DNA of 10,009 nucleotides from Oxalobacteraceae bacterium (GTDB taxonomy: Bacteria > Pseudomonadota > Gammaproteobacteria > Burkholderiales > Burkholderiaceae_D), in the NCBI GenBank assembly GCA_947453015.1, contig CANGFL010000023.1, positions 1-10,009 on the forward strand, in the 5' to 3' direction. Made by a program: the position numbers and the translations under genes. The number at the start of each line of letters is the position of its first letter. The stretch's first letter is position 1. This document shows positions 1-6,521 of this stretch, piece after piece. The notes beneath the pieces are model-generated. The model was given only the letters and a program-made list of their open reading frames with translations, had not been told where the DNA came from and made no database searches.

Positions 1-157
1 CCCAGCCACGAATTTGATCGGGCGTTAATGTGCCTTCATTCATACGCACATTGAAGGAATGATTGATATGGTAATTTTTTCCTTTGGCGCGTAACTGAGC
101 TTCAAACTCTTCGCGGCTCCAAGGCATAGTTTCTTTCATCGTGACGGGTGCATTCAT
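1..157 (-). CDS. pqqC: PqqC, pyrroloquinoline-quinone synthase (N-terminal part, cut by window edge)
   Basis: PqqC is the cofactorless oxidase that performs the last step of PQQ synthesis, ring closure and oxidation of the AHQQ precursor, in the cytoplasm. Only the first 52 codons are present and the gene continues beyond position 1. The visible part contains [15 protein letters not shown] (residues 12-26), then [14 protein letters not shown] (29-42) and PDQIRGW (46-52). This is the characteristic start of PqqC, including the HPFxxRMxxG-type segment, with Ser where Pro is common. The ATG overlaps the pqqB stop codon in an ATGA arrangement (positions 157-154), so translation is probably coupled to pqqB. 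Family members are about 250 residues, so roughly 80 percent of the gene lies outside. The identification rests on recognising the N-terminal sequence and on its position directly after pqqB. Confidence 0.93.
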   Translation of the reverse strand, partial: MNAPVTMKETMPWSREEFEAQLRAKGKNYHINHSFNVRMNEGTLTPDQIRGW

Positions 158-1086
158 AGTGTGATCTCCATACCATCGTAAGCAACTTCGATACCGTGAT
201 TCGCCAGCTGCGCACGTTGTGGCGAGTCCTCATTCAAAATGGGGTTGGTGTTATTGATGTGGATAAGTATTTTTCTTCGTGCGCCCACACCATCTAATAC
301 TTCTATCATGCCACCGGGACCTGAAAGCTGCAGATGCCCCATATCAGCGGCCGTTTTTTGCGTCAGACCCAGAGTAATCATTTCATCACCGGTCCACACT
401 GTACCGTCAACTAAAACACAATCTGCTTTTTTCATCGCTTCCAATACGTGCGGCTCAATCTCACCCAAACCTGGCGCATAGAACAAGGTTTTACCGGTCT
501 CGGTATTTTCAATCAACAAACCATTGTTGTCGCCCGGTTGCGGATTAGCGCGATGCGGCGAATATGGCGGCGCTTTGCTTTTTAATGGCATAGGATGAAA
601 ACGAATTCCTGCTACTGCGGGCACTTCGATTGCATCAAAACGCGTTTTATCGGCAGACAAGCCTTTAATCTCATGATGATCAACACCGCAATAATGCGAA
701 AGTACTTTCGCTAACGGCAGACCATGATTCAAATCATCCCAAACCGAATCTGTGCAGTACAGATTCAATTTCTTCTTCCCTTCGCGCAGCATGAGTAAGC
801 CGGTGATGTGATCAATTTGTGCATCCATCACCATCACCGCAGCGATACCCGAATCGCGTATCGCTCGCGCTGGTTGCAGCGCAGGATTGGATCGCAGTTG
901 AAAAAGAATATCTGGCGAGGCGTTGATCAACACCCAGTCAGTGCCGTTCGCAGAGACTGCAATCGATGACTGAGTTCGTGATTTCGCATTAATCGTGCCG
1001 TTACGCACACCCGCGCAATTGGCGCAATTGCAATTCCATTGCGGGAAACCGCCGCCCGCCGCAGAACCAAGGACAAGAATTTTCAT
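154..1086 (-). CDS. pqqB: PqqB, PQQ biosynthesis metallo-beta-lactamase-fold protein
   Basis: This is a complete 310-residue PqqB, close to the usual 300-305. The family has a metallo-beta-lactamase fold and is reported to be an iron-dependent hydroxylase acting on the Glu-Tyr-derived intermediate of PQQ synthesis. Earlier literature proposed a transport role. Visible family signatures are the N-terminal [19 protein letters not shown], the structural metal-binding cysteines C19, C21 and C24 (CNCANC), and the divergent metal motif [16 protein letters not shown] at 87-102 (D88, D92, H93). MGH follows at 249-251 and the HINNTNPIL motif at 276-284. The ATG at 1086 gives the canonical family N terminus, although the mRNA just upstream has no Shine-Dalgarno and instead carries CCTCCT. 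pqqC follows with a 4-bp overlap, indicating an operon. No frameshift or lost key residue is apparent. Confidence 0.96.
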   Translation of the reverse strand: MKILVLGSAAGGGFPQWNCNCANCAGVRNGTINAKSRTQSSIAVSANGTDWVLINASPDILFQLRSNPALQPARAIRDSGIAAVMVMDAQIDHITGLLMLREGKKKLNLYCTDSVWDDLNHGLPLAKVLSHYCGVDHHEIKGLSADKTRFDAIEVPAVAGIRFHPMPLKSKAPPYSPHRANPQPGDNNGLLIENTETGKTLFYAPGLGEIEPHVLEAMKKADCVLVDGTVWTGDEMITLGLTQKTAADMGHLQLSGPGGMIEVLDGVGARRKILIHINNTNPILNEDSPQRAQLANHGIEVAYDGMEITL

Positions 1087-1093
1087 GATTTTC

Positions 1094-1099
1094 AGGAGG
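1094..1099 (-). promoter_or_regulatory. CCTCCT (anti-Shine-Dalgarno-like) element at the pqqB start
   Basis: On the pqqB-coding strand, CCTCCT lies 7 nt before the pqqB ATG, exactly where AGGAGG would be expected. The complementary AGGAGG is on the plus strand, where no start codon follows within reach. Translation of pqqB may therefore rely on coupling, on an unstructured A/U-rich leader, or on weak initiation. The element could also pair with the AGGAG of the ribosome binding site at 1247-1254 in the same transcript. The sequence itself is certain; any regulatory role is inference. Confidence 0.3.
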
Positions 1100-1142
1100 T
1101 TTAAATAAAAACTTACTTACTCTTTACTGCAAAAACTCAGTA

Positions 1143-1241
1143 TCAAGTACGAGAAGAAATCGTTCCATCAACGAGCTCGAAGGAATCGATTAGCGCCGTA
1201 GAGGCAGCTATGAATATACGGATGAAAGGCGTTACAGGCAT
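1143..1241 (-). CDS. Hypothetical 32-residue peptide upstream of pqqB
   Basis: This is a short ORF of 32 codons, beginning MPVTPFIRIFIAAS and ending SFELVDGTISSRT, with a hydrophobic middle (residues 6-17). The ATG at 1241 is preceded by AGAGGAGA with a 5-nt spacer (complement of 1247-1254), a much better ribosome binding site than pqqB has. An in-frame ATG 45 bp further upstream would lengthen it by 15 residues but has no good site. It ends 56 bp before pqqB and probably shares its transcript. It occupies the pqqA position and is of similar size, yet it has no tyrosine and so cannot be a functional PqqA precursor. I recognise no family. It could be a leader peptide, a diverged relic or a chance ORF. 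Confidence 0.35.
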   Translation of the reverse strand: MPVTPFIRIFIAASTALIDSFELVDGTISSRT

Positions 1242-1260
1242 AATTGTCTCCTCTTGCTTG

Positions 1261-1306
1261 CTCTGAAAACGGTGAATTTCCGTCATTCAGCGCTGTTTTT
1301 AAAGAG
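1261..1306. repeat. Possible nested stem-loop in the pqqB leader
   Basis: The outer arms CTCTGAAAAC (1261-1270) and GTTTTTAAAGAG (1295-1306) pair over 4 plus 5 base pairs with a small internal loop. An alternative smaller hairpin, ACGG-loop-CCGT, lies at 1269-1283. The element sits just upstream of the ribosome binding site of the 32-codon ORF, so it could form in the leader RNA of the pqq transcript. It is A/T rich and modest in strength, and its function is unknown. Confidence 0.2.
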
Positions 1307-1382
1307 TTCAGGACGCTGCCGCGACCTGTCTCTTATGTTTTTAATTGAAGCCATTCTAGCCTGAACACTGCACAAAGAATCT

Positions 1383-2327
1383 ATGCCTCCCAGCGCCTTC
1401 GACCAGCAACAACTTCCTACCGGAGATGGCCACCACCTCTACGTAGCGCAATTTGGCAAACCCAATGCACCTGCGGCAGTGGTGCTGCATGGCGGCCCGG
1501 GTAGCGGCACGCAACTGTCGGTGCTTGATTGGTTCGATCTCGATCATCAACGCGTGGTGCTATTTGATCAACGCGGTGCGGGGCAATCAACACCACACGG
1601 CGACATCTCACATAACGATAGCCATCAACTCGTGGCAGATATTGAATTAATCCGTACTCGTCTGGGTATCGATCATTGGATGGTGGTTGGTGGCTCATGG
1701 GGAGCCACTCTCGCGTTGTTATACGCGGGTGCGCATACCTCACGCGTGAAGTCGCTGATAGTGCGCGGTAGTTTTTTAACTAGCCCGCGCGAGATGACCT
1801 GGTTTTTTCAATCGCTGTGCGCCATGGTGCCGCAAGCTTGGGCTGATCTTACACAGGGCTGGACAAACAACGAACAAAGCAACGTGTTGGCGACGCTGTC
1901 AAACAAACTACTCCATGAATCACAGCAGAATGCTGAAGATGCGGCGGCACGCTGGAGTCGTTATGAAGACGCCGTCATGCAAGCAATGGCAGGCAAACTC
2001 TCATCTAAACCTAGAGATAAAGATTCATCACCCGTGCCCACCCGCACGCTGGCAAAGTACCGATTACAAGCTCACTACTTGTCGAATGGCTGTTTTACTA
2101 GCGAGGCCGATTTACTCGCTCTCGCAAAAACACTGAGCAGCATTCCCACTGTGCTTATCCATGGAACCCATGATTTGATCTGCCCACCAGAAAACGCTCT
2201 GCGACTAGCCAAAGAAATGCCGCATGCCGAGCTGCGCTGGGTAGAGCGTGGCGGGCACACTCCGGCTGATCCAGCGATTGCTAACGCTTTAAAACAAGCG
2301 ATCAGTGAATTAAGACAAAAACCATAA
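1383..2327 (+). CDS. pip: Proline iminopeptidase-like alpha/beta hydrolase (peptidase family S33)
   Basis: This 314-residue protein resembles prolyl aminopeptidases, cytoplasmic serine peptidases that release N-terminal proline from peptides. Family features appear in order: the oxyanion motif HGGPGSG (36-42), FDQRGAGQSTP (61-71), the nucleophile elbow GGSWGATLALLYA (103-115) with Ser105, VRGSF (127-131), the cap-domain RWSRYEDAV (190-198), and YLSNGCF (232-238). They are followed by the acid motif HGTHDLICPPENA (260-272) with Asp264, and GGHTP (290-294) with His292. The catalytic triad is thus intact. Length fits the family (about 310-320). Two positions deviate: the usual GxYD is GTHD, and the glutamate before the HY of the cap is Gln229. 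The ATG at 1383 has only a weak ribosome binding site. The gene is transcribed divergently from pqqBC and ends before a strong terminator. A different substrate specificity within S33 is possible. Confidence 0.85.
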   Translation: MPPSAFDQQQLPTGDGHHLYVAQFGKPNAPAAVVLHGGPGSGTQLSVLDWFDLDHQRVVLFDQRGAGQSTPHGDISHNDSHQLVADIELIRTRLGIDHWMVVGGSWGATLALLYAGAHTSRVKSLIVRGSFLTSPREMTWFFQSLCAMVPQAWADLTQGWTNNEQSNVLATLSNKLLHESQQNAEDAAARWSRYEDAVMQAMAGKLSSKPRDKDSSPVPTRTLAKYRLQAHYLSNGCFTSEADLLALAKTLSSIPTVLIHGTHDLICPPENALRLAKEMPHAELRWVERGGHTPADPAIANALKQAISELRQKP

Positions 2328-2376
2328 GTATCGAGCTGTAGCCATTTGACTCTAGTCCTGCTCGCAATGAGCAATA

Positions 2377-2404
2377 AAAAAGGCTGCGTAACCGCAGCCT
2401 TTTT
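2377..2404. terminator. Bidirectional rho-independent terminator between convergent genes
   Basis: A perfect 12-bp stem with a TAAC tetraloop: AAAAGGCTGCG on the left pairs with CGCAGCCTTTT on the right, giving a GC-rich core flanked by A and T tracts. It lies between the stop of the plus-strand hydrolase (2327) and the stop of the minus-strand barrel gene (2434). The flanking tracts place a U-run after the hairpin in either direction, so it can end transcription from both sides. Confidence 0.92.
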
Positions 2405-2433
2405 ACTAGATCCATCAACTCGTCTTACGTTAA

Positions 2434-2931
2434 TCAGAAGTGATAACGCAGGTTTGCCGACCACATGCTCAATTTCAAGTCAGAATATTCACCGAAATAA
2501 ACATACTCCAGCCCAGCTGACCACTCTTTGCTAAATTTGTAGCCTAGGCCCGCGCCGATCAGTGGGCGAAGTTTTGTATTCTTGTCACCATCATCATCGT
2601 AGCGATTCGCTGTGGCGCCTAATTTTCCGTAAACAGAAACTGCTTCACTTAAAGGATAGGTACCCACACCAGCCAAATAAAAAGACTGTGCACCCAATTT
2701 GAATCCTTCTACCTTCACAGTCCCGAAATGTACATAACCCACTTCATAGCCCACCATATCAGTCACTGACTGACCATAGGCGATACCGACACCCGTAGCA
2801 CTTTTATCGAAATCTGGGTGATCGGCCTTTGAATTTCCAACACTGACCGATACGTAGCTACCTTCAGCTTGGGCAAACAGGGGAGCTGCCAACACACATC
2901 CCAGTAAAGCAGCCATCAATGATTTTTTCAT
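2434..2931 (-). CDS. Small outer-membrane beta-barrel protein (OmpA-like porin fold), paralogue 1
   Basis: This is a 165-residue secreted protein. Residues 1-22 (MKKSLMAALLGCVLAAPLFA plus QA) form a Sec signal peptide with an AxA-type cleavage site before EGSY. The mature part of about 143 residues consists of alternating short amphipathic strands such as SYVSVSVG, VGYEVGYVHFG, SFYLAGVG, LIGAGLGYKF, AGLEYVYFG and SANLRYHF. It ends in a terminal Phe preceded by Tyr-His, the type of C-terminal signal read by the BAM machinery. The size fits an eight-stranded barrel of the OmpA-like/OMP_b-brl group. The ATG has a good ribosome binding site, AGAGGAA. It is related to the gene at 3186-3776 and transcribed in the same direction, with a 254-bp gap suggesting its own promoter. 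The bidirectional terminator at 2377-2404 ends the unit. The ligand or physiological role cannot be read from the sequence. Confidence 0.85.
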   Translation of the reverse strand: MKKSLMAALLGCVLAAPLFAQAEGSYVSVSVGNSKADHPDFDKSATGVGIAYGQSVTDMVGYEVGYVHFGTVKVEGFKLGAQSFYLAGVGTYPLSEAVSVYGKLGATANRYDDDGDKNTKLRPLIGAGLGYKFSKEWSAGLEYVYFGEYSDLKLSMWSANLRYHF

Positions 2932-2994
2932 GCGTAGTTCCTCTTTAAAAGTAAATCAAAATCAACAAAACTTATGCAAAGACCGTTCTTAGGA

Positions 2995-3032
2995 AGCCTC
3001 ATTAGAAAAATCATTCATACTTTTATGAGGCT
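2995..3032. repeat. Inverted repeat between the two barrel genes
   Basis: AGCCTCAT (2995-3002) and ATGAGGCT (3025-3032) form a perfect 8-bp inverted repeat around a 22-nt A/T-rich loop. It lies in the 254-bp gap upstream of the first barrel gene. No U-run directly follows on the minus strand, so it is not a classical terminator. It could be an operator or a leader hairpin, but nothing decides this. Confidence 0.3.
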
Positions 3033-3185
3033 CTCTAATTACTGGCGCGATTCTACGAAGGCATCGCCCCAGAAATCAAATCGAGGTTGCTTAAATAAGA
3101 CGTAATCTGCCCAACAATCTTGTTTTACTTAGATAGACAGATTGCGACGAAAGCAAATTCACAAAAGGGCTCAGTGAAAAAAATT

Positions 3186-3776
3186 TTAGAAGTGATAGAG
3201 CAGTCCCGCCGAAAGCAGTGAAAGTTCTGATCCATCGACCACCGTACCAAAATAGGTGTATTCCACTACGCCAGAAATTTCTTTGGAGAACTGAAATTTA
3301 AAACCGGCACCAACTAAGGCTCGCGTTTTTCGGTATGAAGATTCTGCAGTGGCACCATCTCCCAAAAATGTGACTGTTAGTTTCGTATTGGTGTGATGCA
3401 TAACCATTCCCAGCTTTGCTTGGAATGAAATAGCCGATGAAATTGGTACATCACCAATGCCTGCTAGGTAGATTGAACGTGTTTTGAGTTGATCGGCGAC
3501 ACCTAGACCGCTATCGGGAAAGCTCAGCTTCGAATCAGATGTACCAAAATCAATGTAACCAATTTCCCCGGAAAAATTAGGCGCGATTGTCATTCCGTAG
3601 GCAATGAATCCGGCTGTTGCTGTCCTGCTCGGATCGATGGGAATCCCTGTTGTAACCGGAAAACCAGCATACGTCGATTCACCCACACCCAATTTCAAAT
3701 ACGAGCCTTCCGCATAACTGACCATCGGAAAAAAAAATGTACTACCCAGCAGTAACGCTAGAAATAATTTACGCAT
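3186..3776 (-). CDS. Small outer-membrane beta-barrel protein (OmpA-like porin fold), paralogue 2
   Basis: This 196-residue protein begins with a signal peptide (residues 1-22, MRKLFLALLLGSTFFFPMVS then YA, cleaved before EGSY) and ends in LLYHF, a barrel C-terminal signal. It shares a recognisable series of segments with the neighbouring 165-residue protein: EGSY at the mature N terminus, GYIDFGT versus GYVHFGT, SIYLAGIGDVPIS versus SFYLAGVGTYPLS, GAGFKFQFSKE versus GAGLGYKFSKE, and VEYTYFGT versus LEYVYFGE. The extra 31 residues lie mainly in loops, around 38-52, 78-95 and 130-147, as expected for surface-exposed regions. Start at 3776 is supported by ACGGGGGC upstream. The gene lies 154 bp downstream of the GH15 gene, so separate transcription is likely. 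The function beyond outer-membrane location is unknown. Confidence 0.83.
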   Translation of the reverse strand: MRKLFLALLLGSTFFFPMVSYAEGSYLKLGVGESTYAGFPVTTGIPIDPSRTATAGFIAYGMTIAPNFSGEIGYIDFGTSDSKLSFPDSGLGVADQLKTRSIYLAGIGDVPISSAISFQAKLGMVMHHTNTKLTVTFLGDGATAESSYRKTRALVGAGFKFQFSKEISGVVEYTYFGTVVDGSELSLLSAGLLYHF

Positions 3777-3930
3777 AAAGCCCCCGTAGAAATGATGAAA
3801 GTAGTCACCGAGCAGGTGAATTCATCCCCGTGTTCACACAACAGGAAATTTCATCGATTCTAGGTAGGAGTCGCTAAAACAGTTGTCGCTTTATGAGCAA
3901 CATGAATGGGAATAATGAATGACTAATGTA

Positions 3931-5727
3931 CTAGTACGCTTTTTCCCATGGAATAGACAAGCGAGTCGCACATTGAATAAGACCGACCATGCTGTAGGTT
4001 TGAGGAAAATTCCCCCACAGCTCACTACCATCAATCGATACATCTTCTGACAGTAATCCAAGATGATTTCGACAGCGAAGTATGTTTTCAAATAGTTTTC
4101 GTGCACGTGCTTTTTCACCGGTATTAGCGAGAGCCAATATCCACCAAAACGTACAGACGATGAACGCCGAATCGGGTCGACCAAAATCATCTTCTTCGTC
4201 ATACCTCAGTAAAAAATCGCCACGCTGCAAATGTTTTTCAACGGCGCGTAACGTACCAATAAAACGCGGATCATCGGGCTCAACAAATTGAAGCTCGCTC
4301 ATTAGTAACAAACTTGCGTCCAGCCTGTCGCCATCAAAGGTAGAAACAAAACTCCCTAATTTTGAATTCCATGCATGCTGCAGGATGACTTTGCGTATAG
4401 TCGCGGCTTCTTTAGACCAGTACACCGCTCGCTGTTTTAAATTCAACCGTGTTGCAATCGCCGCCAATCGATCACATGCGGCCCAGCACATCAGCGATGA
4501 AAATGTGTGTATACGTTGCGAACCACGCAATTCCCATATACCTGCATCGACTTGCTGATAAACCCGAATCGCCTGTTGGCCAAGTCGCTCTAAATCCGCA
4601 AACATTTGTCGTCCGGCCGGGCGTTCTAGGCGCGAATCAAAAAAGGCATGTGTACTCGCAAGTATGGCAGCACCGAAAACATCGTTTTGTACCTGCCGCC
4701 AGGCTTGATTGCCAACCCGCACAGGGCCCATAGCTAAATAGCCCGGTAAATTTTCGGCCAGCGTTTCATCCAAATGCGTTTCGCGGCGAATACCATACAC
4801 AGGCTGCAAAGGCATGTCGCGCGAATCTGCAATCAAATTCAGGATGTACTCAAGATAGCGCTGCATGGTGGCAGTTACACCAAGTTGATTTAGCGCGTTC
4901 ACCACAAAATAAGCATCGCGCAACCAGCAATAGCGATAGTCCCAATTGCGTCCACTGTTAGCTGACTCAGGAATCGACGTTGTCACAGCTGCGACAATCG
5001 CACCCGTATCATCAAACGCATTAAGCTTTAATGTGATGGCCGCACGAATCACCACATCTTGCCATTCAAAGGGGATAGCCAGATTACGCACCCAACGCTG
5101 CCAATAGGCCATGGTTGATTCGTAAAAACTGCGCCCGATTTCGCTTGGCGTGCCATCTACCGTTTCATCTGGCCCCATCAACAATGTGACGCTGTCATGC
5201 AAAAAAAAGAGTTTTTCTTCTGTCAGCGCTGTCACGGCTGCATCGGTGGTCACGCGCATAGATTGCGCACCACCGTAATACGTCGTGTGATGCGCACCGC
5301 AACGCACCGCAGCTCGATCCGCTCCATAATTTAAGGCAGGACGCATTCGCACACCAATACGCGGCCTACCTGAAACACGTTTGATAATCCGAACTAACAT
5401 AGCGGGCGCAAACATACGGCCATGCCGATAAAACCGTGGAGCGAAATCGATAATGTCGATCAGATTGCCTGTGCTGTCTTCCATACGTGTTTGCAGTATG
5501 GCCGAGTTGCGCTGATAAACTTGACGCACCGTATGACTATCTGGGAACAAGACATCGGTAAATCCGAAAGCCTCAGGCGCCGCATCAATAGGCGCAGGAC
5601 GCAGCAAGCTACAGCACAAAGGATTGCTATCGAAGTGGGGATAGCACCACCAAACGATTCGTGCCTGTCGATCTATGAGTGCGCTAGTGCGCGAATTTCC
5701 GATCAGGCCCAAATCTAGATTTTTCAT
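3931..5727 (-). CDS. Glycoside hydrolase family 15 protein (trehalase/glucoamylase type)
   Basis: This 598-residue protein is typical in length for bacterial GH15 enzymes. These are inverting exo-acting hydrolases of alpha-glucosidic bonds and include glucoamylases, glucodextranases and trehalases. The N-terminal part (about 1-200, beginning MKNLDLGLIGNSRTSALID) is the beta-sandwich domain seen in trehalase-like members. The (alpha/alpha)6 catalytic domain follows with GRNWDYRYCWLRDAYF (259-274), DAGIWELRGSQRIHTFSSL (394-412), DDFGRPDSAFIVCTFWW (513-529) and LGLLSEDVSIDG (556-567), then LWGNFPQTYSMVGLI (570-584). By family analogy the general acid is probably Glu399 and the general base Glu561; both are present. 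There is no signal peptide, so it should be cytoplasmic. It starts 6 bp after otsB ends and is the third gene of the trehalose operon, which favours trehalose or a related alpha-glucoside as substrate. This is inferred from context. Confidence 0.88.
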   Translation of the reverse strand: MKNLDLGLIGNSRTSALIDRQARIVWWCYPHFDSNPLCCSLLRPAPIDAAPEAFGFTDVLFPDSHTVRQVYQRNSAILQTRMEDSTGNLIDIIDFAPRFYRHGRMFAPAMLVRIIKRVSGRPRIGVRMRPALNYGADRAAVRCGAHHTTYYGGAQSMRVTTDAAVTALTEEKLFFLHDSVTLLMGPDETVDGTPSEIGRSFYESTMAYWQRWVRNLAIPFEWQDVVIRAAITLKLNAFDDTGAIVAAVTTSIPESANSGRNWDYRYCWLRDAYFVVNALNQLGVTATMQRYLEYILNLIADSRDMPLQPVYGIRRETHLDETLAENLPGYLAMGPVRVGNQAWRQVQNDVFGAAILASTHAFFDSRLERPAGRQMFADLERLGQQAIRVYQQVDAGIWELRGSQRIHTFSSLMCWAACDRLAAIATRLNLKQRAVYWSKEAATIRKVILQHAWNSKLGSFVSTFDGDRLDASLLLMSELQFVEPDDPRFIGTLRAVEKHLQRGDFLLRYDEEDDFGRPDSAFIVCTFWWILALANTGEKARARKLFENILRCRNHLGLLSEDVSIDGSELWGNFPQTYSMVGLIQCATRLSIPWEKAY

Positions 5728-5733
5728 CGCATA

Positions 5734-6519
5734 TCAGCTTTTCAGATACCCCTGATTTCGCTGATGTGGCAAATACTCGATCAGCAGATTCATTAACGGG
5801 ATGATGGATTCATGATCGGCGATTTGATAAGACGCGGCGCTATTTGTACTAGCTCCAACCCTGATGGTAAACAAATCAGGGCGATTTAATTCAAACACAT
5901 GCTCATCGGTGACATCATCACCCGCATACAAAGCACACGATGCACCGGTGAATGACATTAACTCGCTGACGGCTTTACCTTTGTCATTTGCATTCGGCGG
6001 CAAAAGATTAAAAACACTTTTGCCAGTGATTACTCTAGGTGCCGGAGATAAATCAGCGAAAATTTCAGGCAGTACGCTAGCTACCTCTAACGGATTTGCA
6101 ACGTGCATGTAATGCACTGACAAGGAGTAACGCTTGTACTCTATCCAAAGTTGTTTATCGATCGCAGCTAATTGCGTGCTGAGTTGAGCATGCCAATGCT
6201 CACAAATCTCTTCAAATGTGGCGGCATGCGTCTCCCAACCGGGCAGTCCTTCGATACCGTGATTACCTAATAAAAAATCAGGCTCAAACATCAGCATACG
6301 GCGCATATCGCTTATACCTCGACCCGTGACTATCCCGACCCGCGCACGACTCTGCAGCAGATGCAGTCGCTCAAGCACCACATCAGGTACATGGACTTTT
6401 TCAGGCGAGGCTTCCAAAGGTACTAAGGTGCCATCGAAATCAAACAAACAAAGCACATCATCGCGCACGAAATCTTTTAATTCTTGACGGCCTAACGGCG
6501 TAAAAAGTTGTTTCAACAT
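5734..6519 (-). CDS. otsB: Trehalose-6-phosphate phosphatase OtsB
   Basis: OtsB hydrolyses trehalose-6-phosphate to trehalose and phosphate in the cytoplasm. The 261-residue protein has the HAD-superfamily motifs in order: LFDFDGTL (25-32) with nucleophile Asp27 and general acid/base Asp29, IVTGR (63-67), the T6PP-type lysine segment NDKGKAV (178-184), and YAGDDVTDEHVF (198-209) with the metal-binding aspartates. LLGNHGIEG (83-91) is also characteristic of the family. Length matches known OtsB proteins (about 250-270). The start at 6519 lies 2 bp after the otsA stop, with AGGGATT at the end of otsA serving as a possible ribosome binding site, so the two are co-transcribed and probably coupled. 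All catalytic residues are intact. Confidence 0.95.
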   Translation of the reverse strand: MLKQLFTPLGRQELKDFVRDDVLCLFDFDGTLVPLEASPEKVHVPDVVLERLHLLQSRARVGIVTGRGISDMRRMLMFEPDFLLGNHGIEGLPGWETHAATFEEICEHWHAQLSTQLAAIDKQLWIEYKRYSLSVHYMHVANPLEVASVLPEIFADLSPAPRVITGKSVFNLLPPNANDKGKAVSELMSFTGASCALYAGDDVTDEHVFELNRPDLFTIRVGASTNSAASYQIADHESIIPLMNLLIEYLPHQRNQGYLKS

Positions 6520-6521
6520 AT

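Larger units (their letters stand above)
1087..1382. other. Divergent intergenic region between pqqB and the hydrolase gene; no recognisable pqqA
   Basis: This 296-bp gap must contain the promoters for the minus-strand pqq genes and the plus-strand hydrolase gene. The place directly upstream of pqqB is where pqqA commonly sits. I looked on both strands and in every frame for a short peptide with the Glu-x-x-x-Tyr pair that becomes PQQ and found none. What is present is a 32-codon minus-strand ORF with a good ribosome binding site (1143-1241), a potential stem-loop (1261-1306) and a CCTCCT element next to the pqqB start. I could not assign a confident sigma-70 promoter in either direction. Confidence 0.6.

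Noticed and set aside
1211..1267. Plus-strand 18-codon ORF starting MNIRMKGVTG
   Set aside because: It is very short with only a weak ribosome binding site. It is antisense to the better-supported 32-codon ORF and is not a PqqA because it has no Glu-x3-Tyr.
1417..1743. 108-codon minus-strand ORF inside the hydrolase gene
   Set aside because: It lies antisense to a gene with an intact catalytic triad. Its translation is arginine-rich and low in domain-like character, as expected for an antisense shadow.
3784..3860. GTGAA/TTCAC inverted repeat upstream of the second barrel gene
   Set aside because: The arms are only 5 bp with a 12-nt spacer, which is expected by chance at this length.
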